Source: Anaerolineales bacterium
GTDB taxonomy: Bacteria > Chloroflexota > Anaerolineae > Anaerolineales > Villigracilaceae
Direction: 5' to 3'
Length of the DNA: 64,000 nucleotides
Assembly (NCBI GenBank): GCA_015075275.1
Contig: JABTUU010000002.1
Location: 1,178,001-1,242,000, forward strand
Shown here: positions 42,948 to 50,645 of the stretch, piece by piece
Layout: each line of letters opens with the position of its first letter
How positions within the stretch are numbered: position 1 is the first letter of the stretch
Program-made: the position numbers and the translations under genes
The notes under the pieces: model-generated
What the model was told of the DNA's origin: nothing
What the model saw: the letters and a program-made list of their open reading frames with translations, nothing else
The model's database searches: none

Positions 42948-44849
42948 CTACGGGGATGTGCCACGGGCGCAACGGAAACCAATGTAGAACTCGAAGTAAT
43001 CGGGCGTGACCCAGCCCCGACCCGCAGAACGGACGTCGTTAACGTAGAAGCCCCACGAGCCGCCCCGCAGCACGCGGGATTGTCCCGAACTCGGACCCAA
43101 AGGGTTGGATGCAGGAGAGTTTATATAATAATCCGAATCGTACCAATCCGCCACCCATTCCCAGACATTGCCAGCCATGTCAAATAGTCCGTACGGGCTG
43201 ACGCCATCCTGGTAACTGCCGACAGGAGCGGTATCTGCATAACCATCGTCCACATTTTTATCAGCCCAGTCAAACGAGCAGTTCTTGTCGCAAAAGTTCA
43301 ATTTTGTTCCGTCAAACGTATTGCCCCATGGATAGGTACGTTCATCCAACCCCCTTGCGGCTTTTTCCCATTCGGCTTCGGTGGGCAAGCGCGCGCCGCG
43401 CCATTCGCAGTAGGCGTTTGCCATATTCCAATCTACATAGATAATGGGGTACTCGTCAAATTCAGGGTTGCTGTAATACGCTGTACGGGTGTAAGAACTG
43501 CTTTGTTTGGGCGGTTCGCAACCGCCCGCGTCCACACAACGTTTGTAGGCGGCGTTGGTCACTTCGTATTTATCAATGAAGTAGGCGTCCAGCGTAACGG
43601 AATGAATCGGTTTTTCAACATCAGAACCGCTATCGCTTCCCATCGAGAATTCGCCCGCTGGCACGAACATCATGGTCACGCCGTCCGATTCGGTGAACGA
43701 GCCGATCCCTGGCGTGGGAGTGAAGGTCGGCGGCATATTTAGATTCGAATTACTTACCAGCGCGCCAATCAAGTAAATTATTCCAATAAGAATCACACCT
43801 CCAACGAATAATAGCACAATGGGCAAATCCGTTCTGGATAGTTTTAGTCCCGCCAGCTCTTTCTTCGGCGCAGAGTCTTTCCATTGCTGGTCAACCGTTG
43901 CTTGCGTATCATGTACTTTCACTGCCTCGACAGGTCCTGGGCGGCTCTTGTCTTCCATCTTCGGGCGAGGCGCGGAAACTTTACGTTTTGGCGTCTGTTC
44001 GCTGGCGGGTGGTTGTTGTCCGCTTAGCGCGCTCTCCAGCGCTTTTGCAAACTCTGCCATACTCCCATAACGGTCTTCGGGATTGCGTGCCAGAACCTTG
44101 AGCAGAAGCTTTTCCATCTTTTCGGGCAGATCGCGGGTAAACTGGCTTGGTCTCGGCAACGGCTCGGTGGCTTGTTTCAGCAATATCGCGGCGGGGGTAT
44201 CGGCGGAATACGGCTTGCGTCCGGTCAGCATTTCATACAAGACCACGCCCAGCGCATATTGATCGGAGAAGACGGAGGTCTTTCCCGTCCACTGCTCAGG
44301 AGCCATGTACTCAGGCGTGCCGATGCCCATGCCTGTCCCTGTGAGGTCAGCAGTTTCTTCCAGATCCAGGATCTTGGCGATGCCGAAGTCCGTCAGCATG
44401 GGTTCCCCATCGGCGGTGATGAGGATATTGGACGGTTTCACGTCGCGATGGATCATGTTCTGACGATGGGCAAAATCTAACGCGCGGGCGATAGGCAGCA
44501 GTAAATGCGCTGCCTCCTGCCATGGAATGGGCTTGCCGAGTCTTTGTTTCAATGTGCCGCCAGGCAGATAGATCATGACGAGATAGGGCTTATCTTCGCG
44601 CTCGCCGAAATCCGTCACCTTGACAATGTTGGGGTGGGTTAATCGCGCCAGCGCTTTCGCCTCCCTTTCGAAGCGTTTGAGCGCGCGCTCCATCGTAGCC
44701 ATGGTCAAGTTTTCGGTGCGGATGACCTTGACCGCCACATCCGTTTCGAGGCGCGTGTCGTAGGCTTTGTATACGGTCGCCATCCCGCCTTCGCCGAGTT
44801 GTTCGAGAATGTGATAACGCCCCAGAGATTGACCGATGAGATTTGTCAT
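42948..44849 (-). CDS. Receptor Ser/Thr kinase with FGE/C-lectin sensor; DGR-type variable end
   Basis: 633 residues. Kinase 12-270 (LGEGGMATVYKA, VAVKVI, HRDVKPSNIL, DFGIAK, GTPEYMAPEQ), TM about 342-365, then an extracellular FGE-sulfatase/C-lectin-fold domain (about 385-631). Like its partner at 18209-20068 it lacks the catalytic Cys pair in the RGGS segment and ends in a variable region. The kinase half is closely related to that of the 50646-52286 gene. It is transcribed divergently from the small WXG100 gene, with only 91 bp between the starts, so expression of the kinase and the secretion core may be linked. Confidence 0.9.
   Translation of the reverse strand: MTNLIGQSLGRYHILEQLGEGGMATVYKAYDTRLETDVAVKVIRTENLTMATMERALKRFEREAKALARLTHPNIVKVTDFGEREDKPYLVMIYLPGGTLKQRLGKPIPWQEAAHLLLPIARALDFAHRQNMIHRDVKPSNILITADGEPMLTDFGIAKILDLEETADLTGTGMGIGTPEYMAPEQWTGKTSVFSDQYALGVVLYEMLTGRKPYSADTPAAILLKQATEPLPRPSQFTRDLPEKMEKLLLKVLARNPEDRYGSMAEFAKALESALSGQQPPASEQTPKRKVSAPRPKMEDKSRPGPVEAVKVHDTQATVDQQWKDSAPKKELAGLKLSRTDLPIVLLFVGGVILIGIIYLIGALVSNSNLNMPPTFTPTPGIGSFTESDGVTMMFVPAGEFSMGSDSGSDVEKPIHSVTLDAYFIDKYEVTNAAYKRCVDAGGCEPPKQSSSYTRTAYYSNPEFDEYPIIYVDWNMANAYCEWRGARLPTEAEWEKAARGLDERTYPWGNTFDGTKLNFCDKNCSFDWADKNVDDGYADTAPVGSYQDGVSPYGLFDMAGNVWEWVADWYDSDYYINSPASNPLGPSSGQSRVLRGGSWGFYVNDVRSAGRGWVTPDYFEFYIGFRCARGTSP
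42964..43073 (-). other. Putative DGR variable region B
   Basis: The 110-bp counterpart of 19946-20055. Identical 5' 18 bp (GTGCTGCGGGGCGGCTCG) and 3' 17 bp; the interior differs at 24 positions in 17 codons, 14 of them amino-acid-changing (for example GVN versus WGF and VDSGV versus FEFYI). Upstream of the first identical base the two genes lose nucleotide identity abruptly, as expected for a homing tract. Confidence 0.7.
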
Positions 44850-44870
44850 AAAATTGTCCTAAACTAATCG

Positions 44871-44898
44871 TTGACTTTTTTCCTGTCTATTATATAAT
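44871..44898 (+). promoter_or_regulatory. Sigma-70-type promoter for the T7SS core (WXG100-eccC)
   Basis: -35 TTGACT (44871-44876), 16-bp spacer, -10 TATAAT (44893-44898), 42 bp before the WXG100 ATG. The AGGAGG at 44926-44931 is a near-perfect ribosome site. It is the closest match to consensus in the window, as expected for an abundant secreted WXG100 protein. Confidence 0.85.
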
Positions 44899-44940
44899 CG
44901 TTTCAGTCGTCAATCCACTCAATTCAGGAGGAACAATCCA

Positions 44941-45216
44941 ATGGCTACACTTCATATGGAAGTCGAGACCGCGCGCGGCACGCAGAACACCATGACCAAT
45001 ACGCATTCCCAATTGATGTCCATGCTCCAGAGCATGTCCAGCTCGGTGAACGGTCTGCAACCGGCCTGGCTTGGAAATTCTGCCACAGAATTTTTTGGCG
45101 AATACGAGCAATGGAAATCGTCCATGACCAGCCTGCTTGAGAATTTGCAGGTTCTCAATACCCGCCTCAGTAGTGAGATCACTGAGTGGGAGTCGATGGC
45201 GAGCAAGCTGGCGTAA
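44941..45216 (+). CDS. WXG100 protein (EsxA/B-like)
   Basis: 91 residues, the canonical size. Two amphipathic helices are joined by the turn AWLGNSATEFF (WxG motif). It should form a helical-hairpin dimer, either with itself or with the second WXG100 (49330), and be recognised by the EccC ATPase. There is no signal peptide and no obvious YxxxD/E export tail. Strong promoter and ribosome site; a hairpin separates it from eccC. Confidence 0.92.
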   Translation: MATLHMEVETARGTQNTMTNTHSQLMSMLQSMSSSVNGLQPAWLGNSATEFFGEYEQWKSSMTSLLENLQVLNTRLSSEITEWESMASKLA

Positions 45217-45242
45217 ATCACTCCTTCGTTACTTTCATTAAT

Positions 45243-45276
45243 AACTTATCCCAGGGATATACGCCTGGGATAAGTT
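45243..45276 (+). terminator. Attenuator hairpin between WXG100 gene and eccC
   Basis: A perfect 13-bp inverted repeat AACTTATCCCAGG/CCTGGGATAAGTT with an 8-base loop. Downstream bases are only moderately T-rich, so partial termination or mRNA end protection is more likely than full termination. The first possible eccC start (TTG at 45275) lies at the foot of the stem. Confidence 0.75.
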
Positions 45277-48200
45277 GGCGTTTCAATTTTCAGGTTTGAC
45301 CGCCTCGCTGCTTATTCCGATAAGGCGTCCACCTGTAAATAGAAGGATTCCTTTGGTCGATTCAGCGCTCCGCACTAAAAAAAGCTCCGAGGTAAGCGCG
45401 GTGCCGCGCCGGGTTTACGCGGTCAAGCCGCGCGAGCCGTGGGAATTGCCCAATCAGACCGAGGAGATTCCCGCGCCACCGCGCCCTCCGCAAGCGCCGG
45501 GAGAATTGAATATGCTGGGGATGATACTGCCGCCAGCGCTCATGCTGATCGCGTACGGCGGCATGATGGCGGTTATGTCAACATCCGGCTCATCCTCCTC
45601 GAACTCGTGGTTTTTTTTGATCATGCCGCTGGTGGGTATGGGCATGCCAGCCGCCAATTACTTTACCCATAAACAACAAGTCAAGAAATATCGCGAAGCC
45701 ATGCAGGCTCGCGAACAAAATTATCGCCGCGAACTGGCAAAGACACGAACGCGGCTGGATGCGCTGGCAAAACAGCAACGCGAGGCATTGAGTCGGGAAT
45801 ATCCGCTCCTGCCGCGCCTAGTTCAGACCGGACTGGGAATCAGCCGCCAAAAGCGTCTGTGGTGGCGGCGCATGGCTGACCCGGACTTTCTCTCGCTTCG
45901 CATGGGAACGGGAAATGGTCCCGCATCATTTAAAGTTAACTCGCCCAAATCATACGATCCGGATGATCCGCTCGTCCCTCTAGCAAACGAGCTTGCCGAA
46001 GAGTTCCTCGAAGTCTCCGAGACTCCTCTTCTGCTGGACCTTCTTAAGGTCGGAAGCGTTGGTCTGGAGGATCGGGGCGGGGGAGAAATTTACGGGTTTG
46101 CCCGACGGTTGGTCCTCGACATACTTGTTCACCATTCTCCGCAGGATGTTCAAATTGTGGCGCTTGCCGATACGCCGCAGGCTCAAGATCGCTGGAAATG
46201 GCTGAAGTGGGCGCCTCACACCTGCGCCATCTATCAAGGCGAAAGCCTTCACAGACTCGCCTTCACCCCGCAAGCAATTGACAAAACGGTGGAATGGCTG
46301 ACAGATGAATTTGCAGACCGTGGAAAATCGGAACCAGGCGTCAGGAAGCGCGCCGCCAAAACCGCTATTTTTGTCTTACTGGATGATTCAGGCGATATTC
46401 GTCGTTCGGAGGATATTCGCGAGCTGACAGAATCGGGGCGGGACGCAGATATCTACCTGATGTTCATTGGCGGGCGCAACTGGCCGCGGGAATGCCGCGC
46501 CAAAATCAATATCTCCTCCGACGAATTCAAATATACGGAAACCTTCGCCGGAGAAGATGGGGGAAAGCGCTTACGCGGTCAAGTGGAATCCGCCAGCCTG
46601 TTAGATTGCGAACGCGTGGCGCGCTCGCTCGCAGGTTGGGAAATTTTCGGCGGAGGAGGCAACAGCGCTCTACCGGAAACTGTCCGTCTCTCCGAACTAG
46701 TTGATAATCATGAAATTACACTAGAAGCGTTGAAGCAAAATTGGGCGCGTCCCAGAGATCGCGACGAATTACTGCAATTTCCCTTTGGACTTCGCAGTGG
46801 GCGCAAGGGGTTGGAACTGGTCATCTTGAACCTCCTGCCACCCGCGCCCGAATTCACGGGTATTGGCGCTTATCACACCATCCTCGTCGGAACCACAGGC
46901 AGCGGCAAAAGCGAATTCATGAAAACTCTGGCGCTTTCAGCGGCTTGGAAATACTCGCCGCGCCTGCTCAATTTCTTTTTCATGGATTTCAAAGGCGGCG
47001 CGGCTTTTAATATACTCAAAGACCTGCCTCACGTAGTGGGCGTGGTCACAAACCTCAGTCCGCAACTTGTGGAGCGCGGGCTGGACGCTTTGCAGGCTGA
47101 ATTCGACCGGCGGCAAAAACGCTTTGCCGAGGCGGCGGTCTCGAATATCTGGTCTTATAACGAGAAATTCCCGCAAGCTCCCATTCCGCACCTGATGCTG
47201 ATGTTGGATGAGTTCGCGCGCGGTATGAGCGACTTTCAGCGCTTGCCCGAAATGCTGGATAAACTTGTGAGAATTGGGCGGTCGCTGGGCGTCTATCTCC
47301 TGCTTGCTAACCAGGATGTAAACTCAGCAGTCGATCGCCTGCTGAACAACGTGGGCTGGCACATTGCCCTCAAGGTGGCGCGCCAGGAGGAAATGTATGT
47401 GATTGACCGCTCCCTTCCCAAAGTGGAACGGACCGGGCAAGGCTATCTGCACTCTATGGATGGCGACATCTATGAGTTCCAAGCCGCCTACGCCGGATCT
47501 ACCTTAAGTAATCCTGAAGAAAACGCCGAACAGACTTTTCGCATTTATCAAGTTGGCGATGACGGCAAATGGCAGCCCATTTTTACCAATGCGCGTCGGC
47601 AAAGCGCGGCAGAAAAAGACTGGAATCGTCCTTCAGAACAAGATCATCTAATCGCCCTGATGAAGGAAATTTCCAACGAGGTGGAAGCCGCTCCACCCAT
47701 CTACCTGGAGCCGCTGGAAAAAAATATTTCACTCGAAACTGTATTGCAAGAATCGGGCATCCAACGCGCCTTTGAGAACGGCAAATGGAATCGCAAGACT
47801 GAACGCGCTCGTCTTGTTGCGCCAATCGGCTACACCGATTCGACCGAGGCGTGCATTCAAGAACCGCTCGCCGTTGACTTCGAAGATCAGGACGGACATT
47901 TGTGGTTAATCGGCGGACCTGCCAGCGGCAAGTCCATGAGTCTCGAAACAACTCTGCTTTCACTTGCCTTGACCAACACGCCCGAGGAAGCGCAATTTTA
48001 TATTCTTGAGTTTAGCGCCGAAGGCCGCTTGAAAGCCTTCCAAACCCTGCCTCATTGCGGGGCGGCCATCACATCCAAAGACCCGCCCGAACTGATAGAT
48101 CGCCTATTTCGATATCTGGACGAGGAAATGAATCGTCGCTCCGATAGAAAAGGACGTGGAAAGAAGGGGCAATCGCGTGATGCGGATATCTTCCTGATCA

Positions 48201-49333
48201 TCCATGACTTTAACGAATTCAAGGCTGCTTATCCGGATCACAGCGATCGGTTAATGCCGCTGATCAAAAGCAAAGCCATGGGTATCCATCTGGTCGTTTC
48301 CACGAACCGCCGCATCGAGCTGCCCAACAAAATGGCGATTGCCCGCAAAGTGATATTGCGCCTTACCAATCGGGACGATTATTCGGATGCGGTTGGCGGG
48401 CGCATGACCATCCCTATTCCCTCTGTGTCGGCTGAGGGACGCGGTTTATGGGCGGACGGAAAGCCGCTCGAGTGTCAGATAGCCCAGCCAATGGTTTCTC
48501 TCGACGGGGGCGATTCTCAAGCGGACCTGGATGAAGCCTGCCAAATGCTGACGCAGAAGTGGCGCGGCGATTCGGCTCGCCAGATCCGTATTCTGCCTGC
48601 GGAAATTCCCTTGAACGAATTATTGAAACAAACTGCTTCATCTAAAGAAGACGGTCTGTTGATTCCGCTTGGGCTATCCTTTGAAACCGAGAAACTGGTC
48701 GCTGTTGATTTGTTGAGAGAACTTCCCCGCTGGCTGATATTGGGTCCGCCTCGCAGCGGTAAAAGCAATTTCCTTGCTTGCCTGGCAAACGCAGTGTCTA
48801 TCCAACAACCAAGCCAATGGGATATCCGCTACATCTCGCCGCGTCGCCCGGCTCCCAGCGGGTTGAATAAAGACAGCGTGCAAATCAATACTAGCCCAGG
48901 CGAGGCGGTCAAGACGATCAACGAACTAGTGGAGACCTTCGAACACACAACGAGACTCGAAAAGCGCGTTCTCCTGTTGCTAGACGATTTGGGCGCGGCG
49001 TTCGAGCCGGGACGGGAGTCTTTTTCTACCGCGTTGAATACGCTAGCCCTGAAGTCATCCAGCCGAGACGATGTTATCATTGTCGGCGCCGGCTACTCGG
49101 AGGAACTTCGCCCTCAACAAACGATGTCTAAGCTGGTACAAAATTTGAAAACCAGCAAAAATGGAATCGCTTTCTCCCGTGATTCAAACGATACTGAATT
49201 GCTAGGTTATATGGTTCCGCTTCATTATCGTCGGATCGAATTGCCGCCCGGACGAGGTTTCTGGGTGAGCGGCAACAAGGCAATGTTGATTCATACTCCG
49301 CTTGCCGCGCAGAAAATAGGAGCGCATAAATGA
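45275..49333 (+). CDS. eccC: EccC/EssC-type FtsK/SpoIIIE ATPase, T7SS motor
   Basis: About 1,352 residues. Two TM helices near the N-terminus (about 75-100 and 108-128), a helical region, then three FtsK/SpoIIIE-type ATPase domains: Walker A GTTGSGKSEF (about 540) with Walker B LMLDEF (about 640); Walker A GGPASGKSMS (about 879) with a degenerate Walker B FLIIHDFNEF; Walker A GPPRSGKSNF (about 1154) with LLLLDDLG. This is the EccC layout; the N-terminal FHA pair of Firmicutes EssC is absent. The start is uncertain: TTG at 45275 overlaps the hairpin, and a second TTG at 45296 is possible. Its stop overlaps the next WXG100 start as ATGA. Confidence 0.93.
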   Translation: MAFQFSGLTASLLIPIRRPPVNRRIPLVDSALRTKKSSEVSAVPRRVYAVKPREPWELPNQTEEIPAPPRPPQAPGELNMLGMILPPALMLIAYGGMMAVMSTSGSSSSNSWFFLIMPLVGMGMPAANYFTHKQQVKKYREAMQAREQNYRRELAKTRTRLDALAKQQREALSREYPLLPRLVQTGLGISRQKRLWWRRMADPDFLSLRMGTGNGPASFKVNSPKSYDPDDPLVPLANELAEEFLEVSETPLLLDLLKVGSVGLEDRGGGEIYGFARRLVLDILVHHSPQDVQIVALADTPQAQDRWKWLKWAPHTCAIYQGESLHRLAFTPQAIDKTVEWLTDEFADRGKSEPGVRKRAAKTAIFVLLDDSGDIRRSEDIRELTESGRDADIYLMFIGGRNWPRECRAKINISSDEFKYTETFAGEDGGKRLRGQVESASLLDCERVARSLAGWEIFGGGGNSALPETVRLSELVDNHEITLEALKQNWARPRDRDELLQFPFGLRSGRKGLELVILNLLPPAPEFTGIGAYHTILVGTTGSGKSEFMKTLALSAAWKYSPRLLNFFFMDFKGGAAFNILKDLPHVVGVVTNLSPQLVERGLDALQAEFDRRQKRFAEAAVSNIWSYNEKFPQAPIPHLMLMLDEFARGMSDFQRLPEMLDKLVRIGRSLGVYLLLANQDVNSAVDRLLNNVGWHIALKVARQEEMYVIDRSLPKVERTGQGYLHSMDGDIYEFQAAYAGSTLSNPEENAEQTFRIYQVGDDGKWQPIFTNARRQSAAEKDWNRPSEQDHLIALMKEISNEVEAAPPIYLEPLEKNISLETVLQESGIQRAFENGKWNRKTERARLVAPIGYTDSTEACIQEPLAVDFEDQDGHLWLIGGPASGKSMSLETTLLSLALTNTPEEAQFYILEFSAEGRLKAFQTLPHCGAAITSKDPPELIDRLFRYLDEEMNRRSDRKGRGKKGQSRDADIFLIIHDFNEFKAAYPDHSDRLMPLIKSKAMGIHLVVSTNRRIELPNKMAIARKVILRLTNRDDYSDAVGGRMTIPIPSVSAEGRGLWADGKPLECQIAQPMVSLDGGDSQADLDEACQMLTQKWRGDSARQIRILPAEIPLNELLKQTASSKEDGLLIPLGLSFETEKLVAVDLLRELPRWLILGPPRSGKSNFLACLANAVSIQQPSQWDIRYISPRRPAPSGLNKDSVQINTSPGEAVKTINELVETFEHTTRLEKRVLLLLDDLGAAFEPGRESFSTALNTLALKSSSRDDVIIVGAGYSEELRPQQTMSKLVQNLKTSKNGIAFSRDSNDTELLGYMVPLHYRRIELPPGRGFWVSGNKAMLIHTPLAAQKIGAHK

Positions 49334-49695
49334 CCGCCCTTCACATGGATGTTGATGCCATGCAACGTATCCAACGAAGTTTAGTGGATATCCAAGCCAA
49401 ACTTCGCGAGCGTTCAACAGCCTTACGCCGGAATTATCAAGGATTGCCCAGCCATTGGATGGGGAATTCTGCCAGCGAATATTTCGATTATTATGCCGAG
49501 TTTGGCAGCCATATCAACTCCATTCTGGCGCAACTGGGCGAGATTGCATCCAAACTTTCGGTGAAGATCGCCAACTACGAAAGTCTGGATAAAGGCTTCG
49601 GCGATTATTTGACTACGTTCTGCAAATCAGCCGCGTGCGGGATGGCAAGCAAGTCGGCGCGGCTGAAACCGACATGCAAAAAATGGCAACGATGA
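49330..49695 (+). CDS. WXG100 protein with atypical C-terminal tail
   Basis: 121 residues. The first 97 are a good WXG100 hairpin (turn HWMGNSASEYF). The last 24 are Cys/Lys-rich and unlike the family. In the -1 frame, coding continues from about 49593 to 49838 and overlaps this tail. A frameshift near 49600-49620 may thus have altered the natural end, which should be close to NYESLDKGFG. The gene is coupled to eccC by a 4-bp overlap and is the likely partner of the 44941 WXG100. Confidence 0.85.
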   Translation: MTALHMDVDAMQRIQRSLVDIQAKLRERSTALRRNYQGLPSHWMGNSASEYFDYYAEFGSHINSILAQLGEIASKLSVKIANYESLDKGFGDYLTTFCKSAACGMASKSARLKPTCKKWQR

Positions 49696-49838
49696 AAAAG
49701 CAGATGATTATGCTCTTGGGCAGCTCAAAACGAAATTGGCTGTTCGAATTCCCCGGCGTAGACGACGCTTCGGTAGGCAAAGCGTGGACAGTAAACCGAC
49801 AAACCCTGCAAAAAAGGCTCGAGTCTTTTGCACTGTAA
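49635..49838 (+). CDS. Small hypothetical ORF overlapping WXG100 tail
   Basis: 67 codons from a GTG (or 51 from the ATG at 49683), in the -1 frame relative to the WXG100 gene, ending 12 bp before the YukD-FHA start. It contains MKKQMIMLLGSSKRNWLFEF. No family or ribosome site is recognised. It may be a small operon member, or the true end of a frameshifted WXG100 protein. Confidence 0.35.
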   Translation: MRDGKQVGAAETDMQKMATMKKQMIMLLGSSKRNWLFEFPGVDDASVGKAWTVNRQTLQKRLESFAL

Positions 49839-49850
49839 ACCGTATTCCTC

Positions 49851-50453
49851 ATGACCCACGTCGTTGTTACCATAGAGACCGATTCTAAAACTCGCGCTGA
49901 TCTGGCTCTTCCATTGGATATTCCCAACCATGCTCTGGCAAATGCCGTCGCGCAAGCGCTGGAGGTGGATAAGGCGGGAAAAGGACAATACACCCTCGTG
50001 GTCAAGACCGAGCGCGGGGCGCTACGGATTCCCTCCCAATCTACGTTAGGAAACGCAAGCGTGTTAGATGGGTTTACCCTGCAACTTCTCCTCGAGAAAG
50101 ATGCGCCGCCTCCCCACAAGCTCAAATCTCAGGCGTTTTTGGAAACGGAGACGGGGCAGGTTTTCCCGCTGGATGCAAACTCGCTCATCATCGGGCGCAA
50201 GGATGTGAAGCGCGGCGTCCTCGTGGATATTGACCTGACGCCCCTCGACGCGCGCAAGATCGTTTCCCGCAAACACGCCTTGTTGGAGCAAAAGAAAGGC
50301 AAATGGTTACTCACCGACCAGGGCAGTGTGAACGGCACATGGCTGAACGGACATCAACTGACTGCGCGCGAACCGTATCCCTTGCAAGAAGGAGATGAGT
50401 TGGTGTTTGGGAGGAATGGGGTGATTATTAGGTTTTCGGCTGGAAAACCGTAG
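49851..50453 (+). CDS. YukD-like ubiquitin-fold protein fused to FHA domain
   Basis: 200 residues, soluble. Residues 1-82 have the ubiquitin-like YukD/EsaB pattern (VVVTIETDSKTRADLALPLD ... LQLLLEK), as found in small T7SS proteins and at the N-terminus of EccD. Residues 100-195 are an FHA domain (IIGRKDV, VSRKHALLE, GSVNGTWLNG). Joining these in one chain places phospho-Thr recognition in the secretion core, the role FHA domains play within EssC of Firmicutes. It is the last gene of the core operon. Confidence 0.8.
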   Translation: MTHVVVTIETDSKTRADLALPLDIPNHALANAVAQALEVDKAGKGQYTLVVKTERGALRIPSQSTLGNASVLDGFTLQLLLEKDAPPPHKLKSQAFLETETGQVFPLDANSLIIGRKDVKRGVLVDIDLTPLDARKIVSRKHALLEQKKGKWLLTDQGSVNGTWLNGHQLTAREPYPLQEGDELVFGRNGVIIRFSAGKP

Positions 50454-50503
50454 TGCCGCTTCGGCGTAAAGAGCGCTCCTCGCAACGACAGCGTTTTTCA
50501 GAA

Positions 50504-50578
50504 CTAGGGTGAGCGGGCGTAGCGAAATCCAATGGCGTTTCGGTAGGCAACCGACATGAAACGCAAGGTTTGGCTGCC
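50504..50578 (-). pseudogene. Fossil FGE/C-lectin C-terminus
   Basis: A short frame ending in TAG encodes VAYRNAIGFRYARSP, the hallmark end of an FGE-type sensor, with a shortened and degraded segment upstream. It lies about 70 bp downstream of the stop of kinase gene 50646-52286, in the same direction. The rest of the 50454-50645 gap holds nothing recognisable. Confidence 0.65.
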
Positions 50579-50645
50579 ATAAAAAGATACAATCGCCAAC
50601 TTGAAAAGATTTTTACAACTTAATCCTTGGCAACCGCCAAAAACG

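Noticed and set aside
44147..44480. Open frames antisense to the kinase genes
   Set aside because: Long antisense frames recur at the same place in most of the kinase genes and simply mirror conserved kinase codons.
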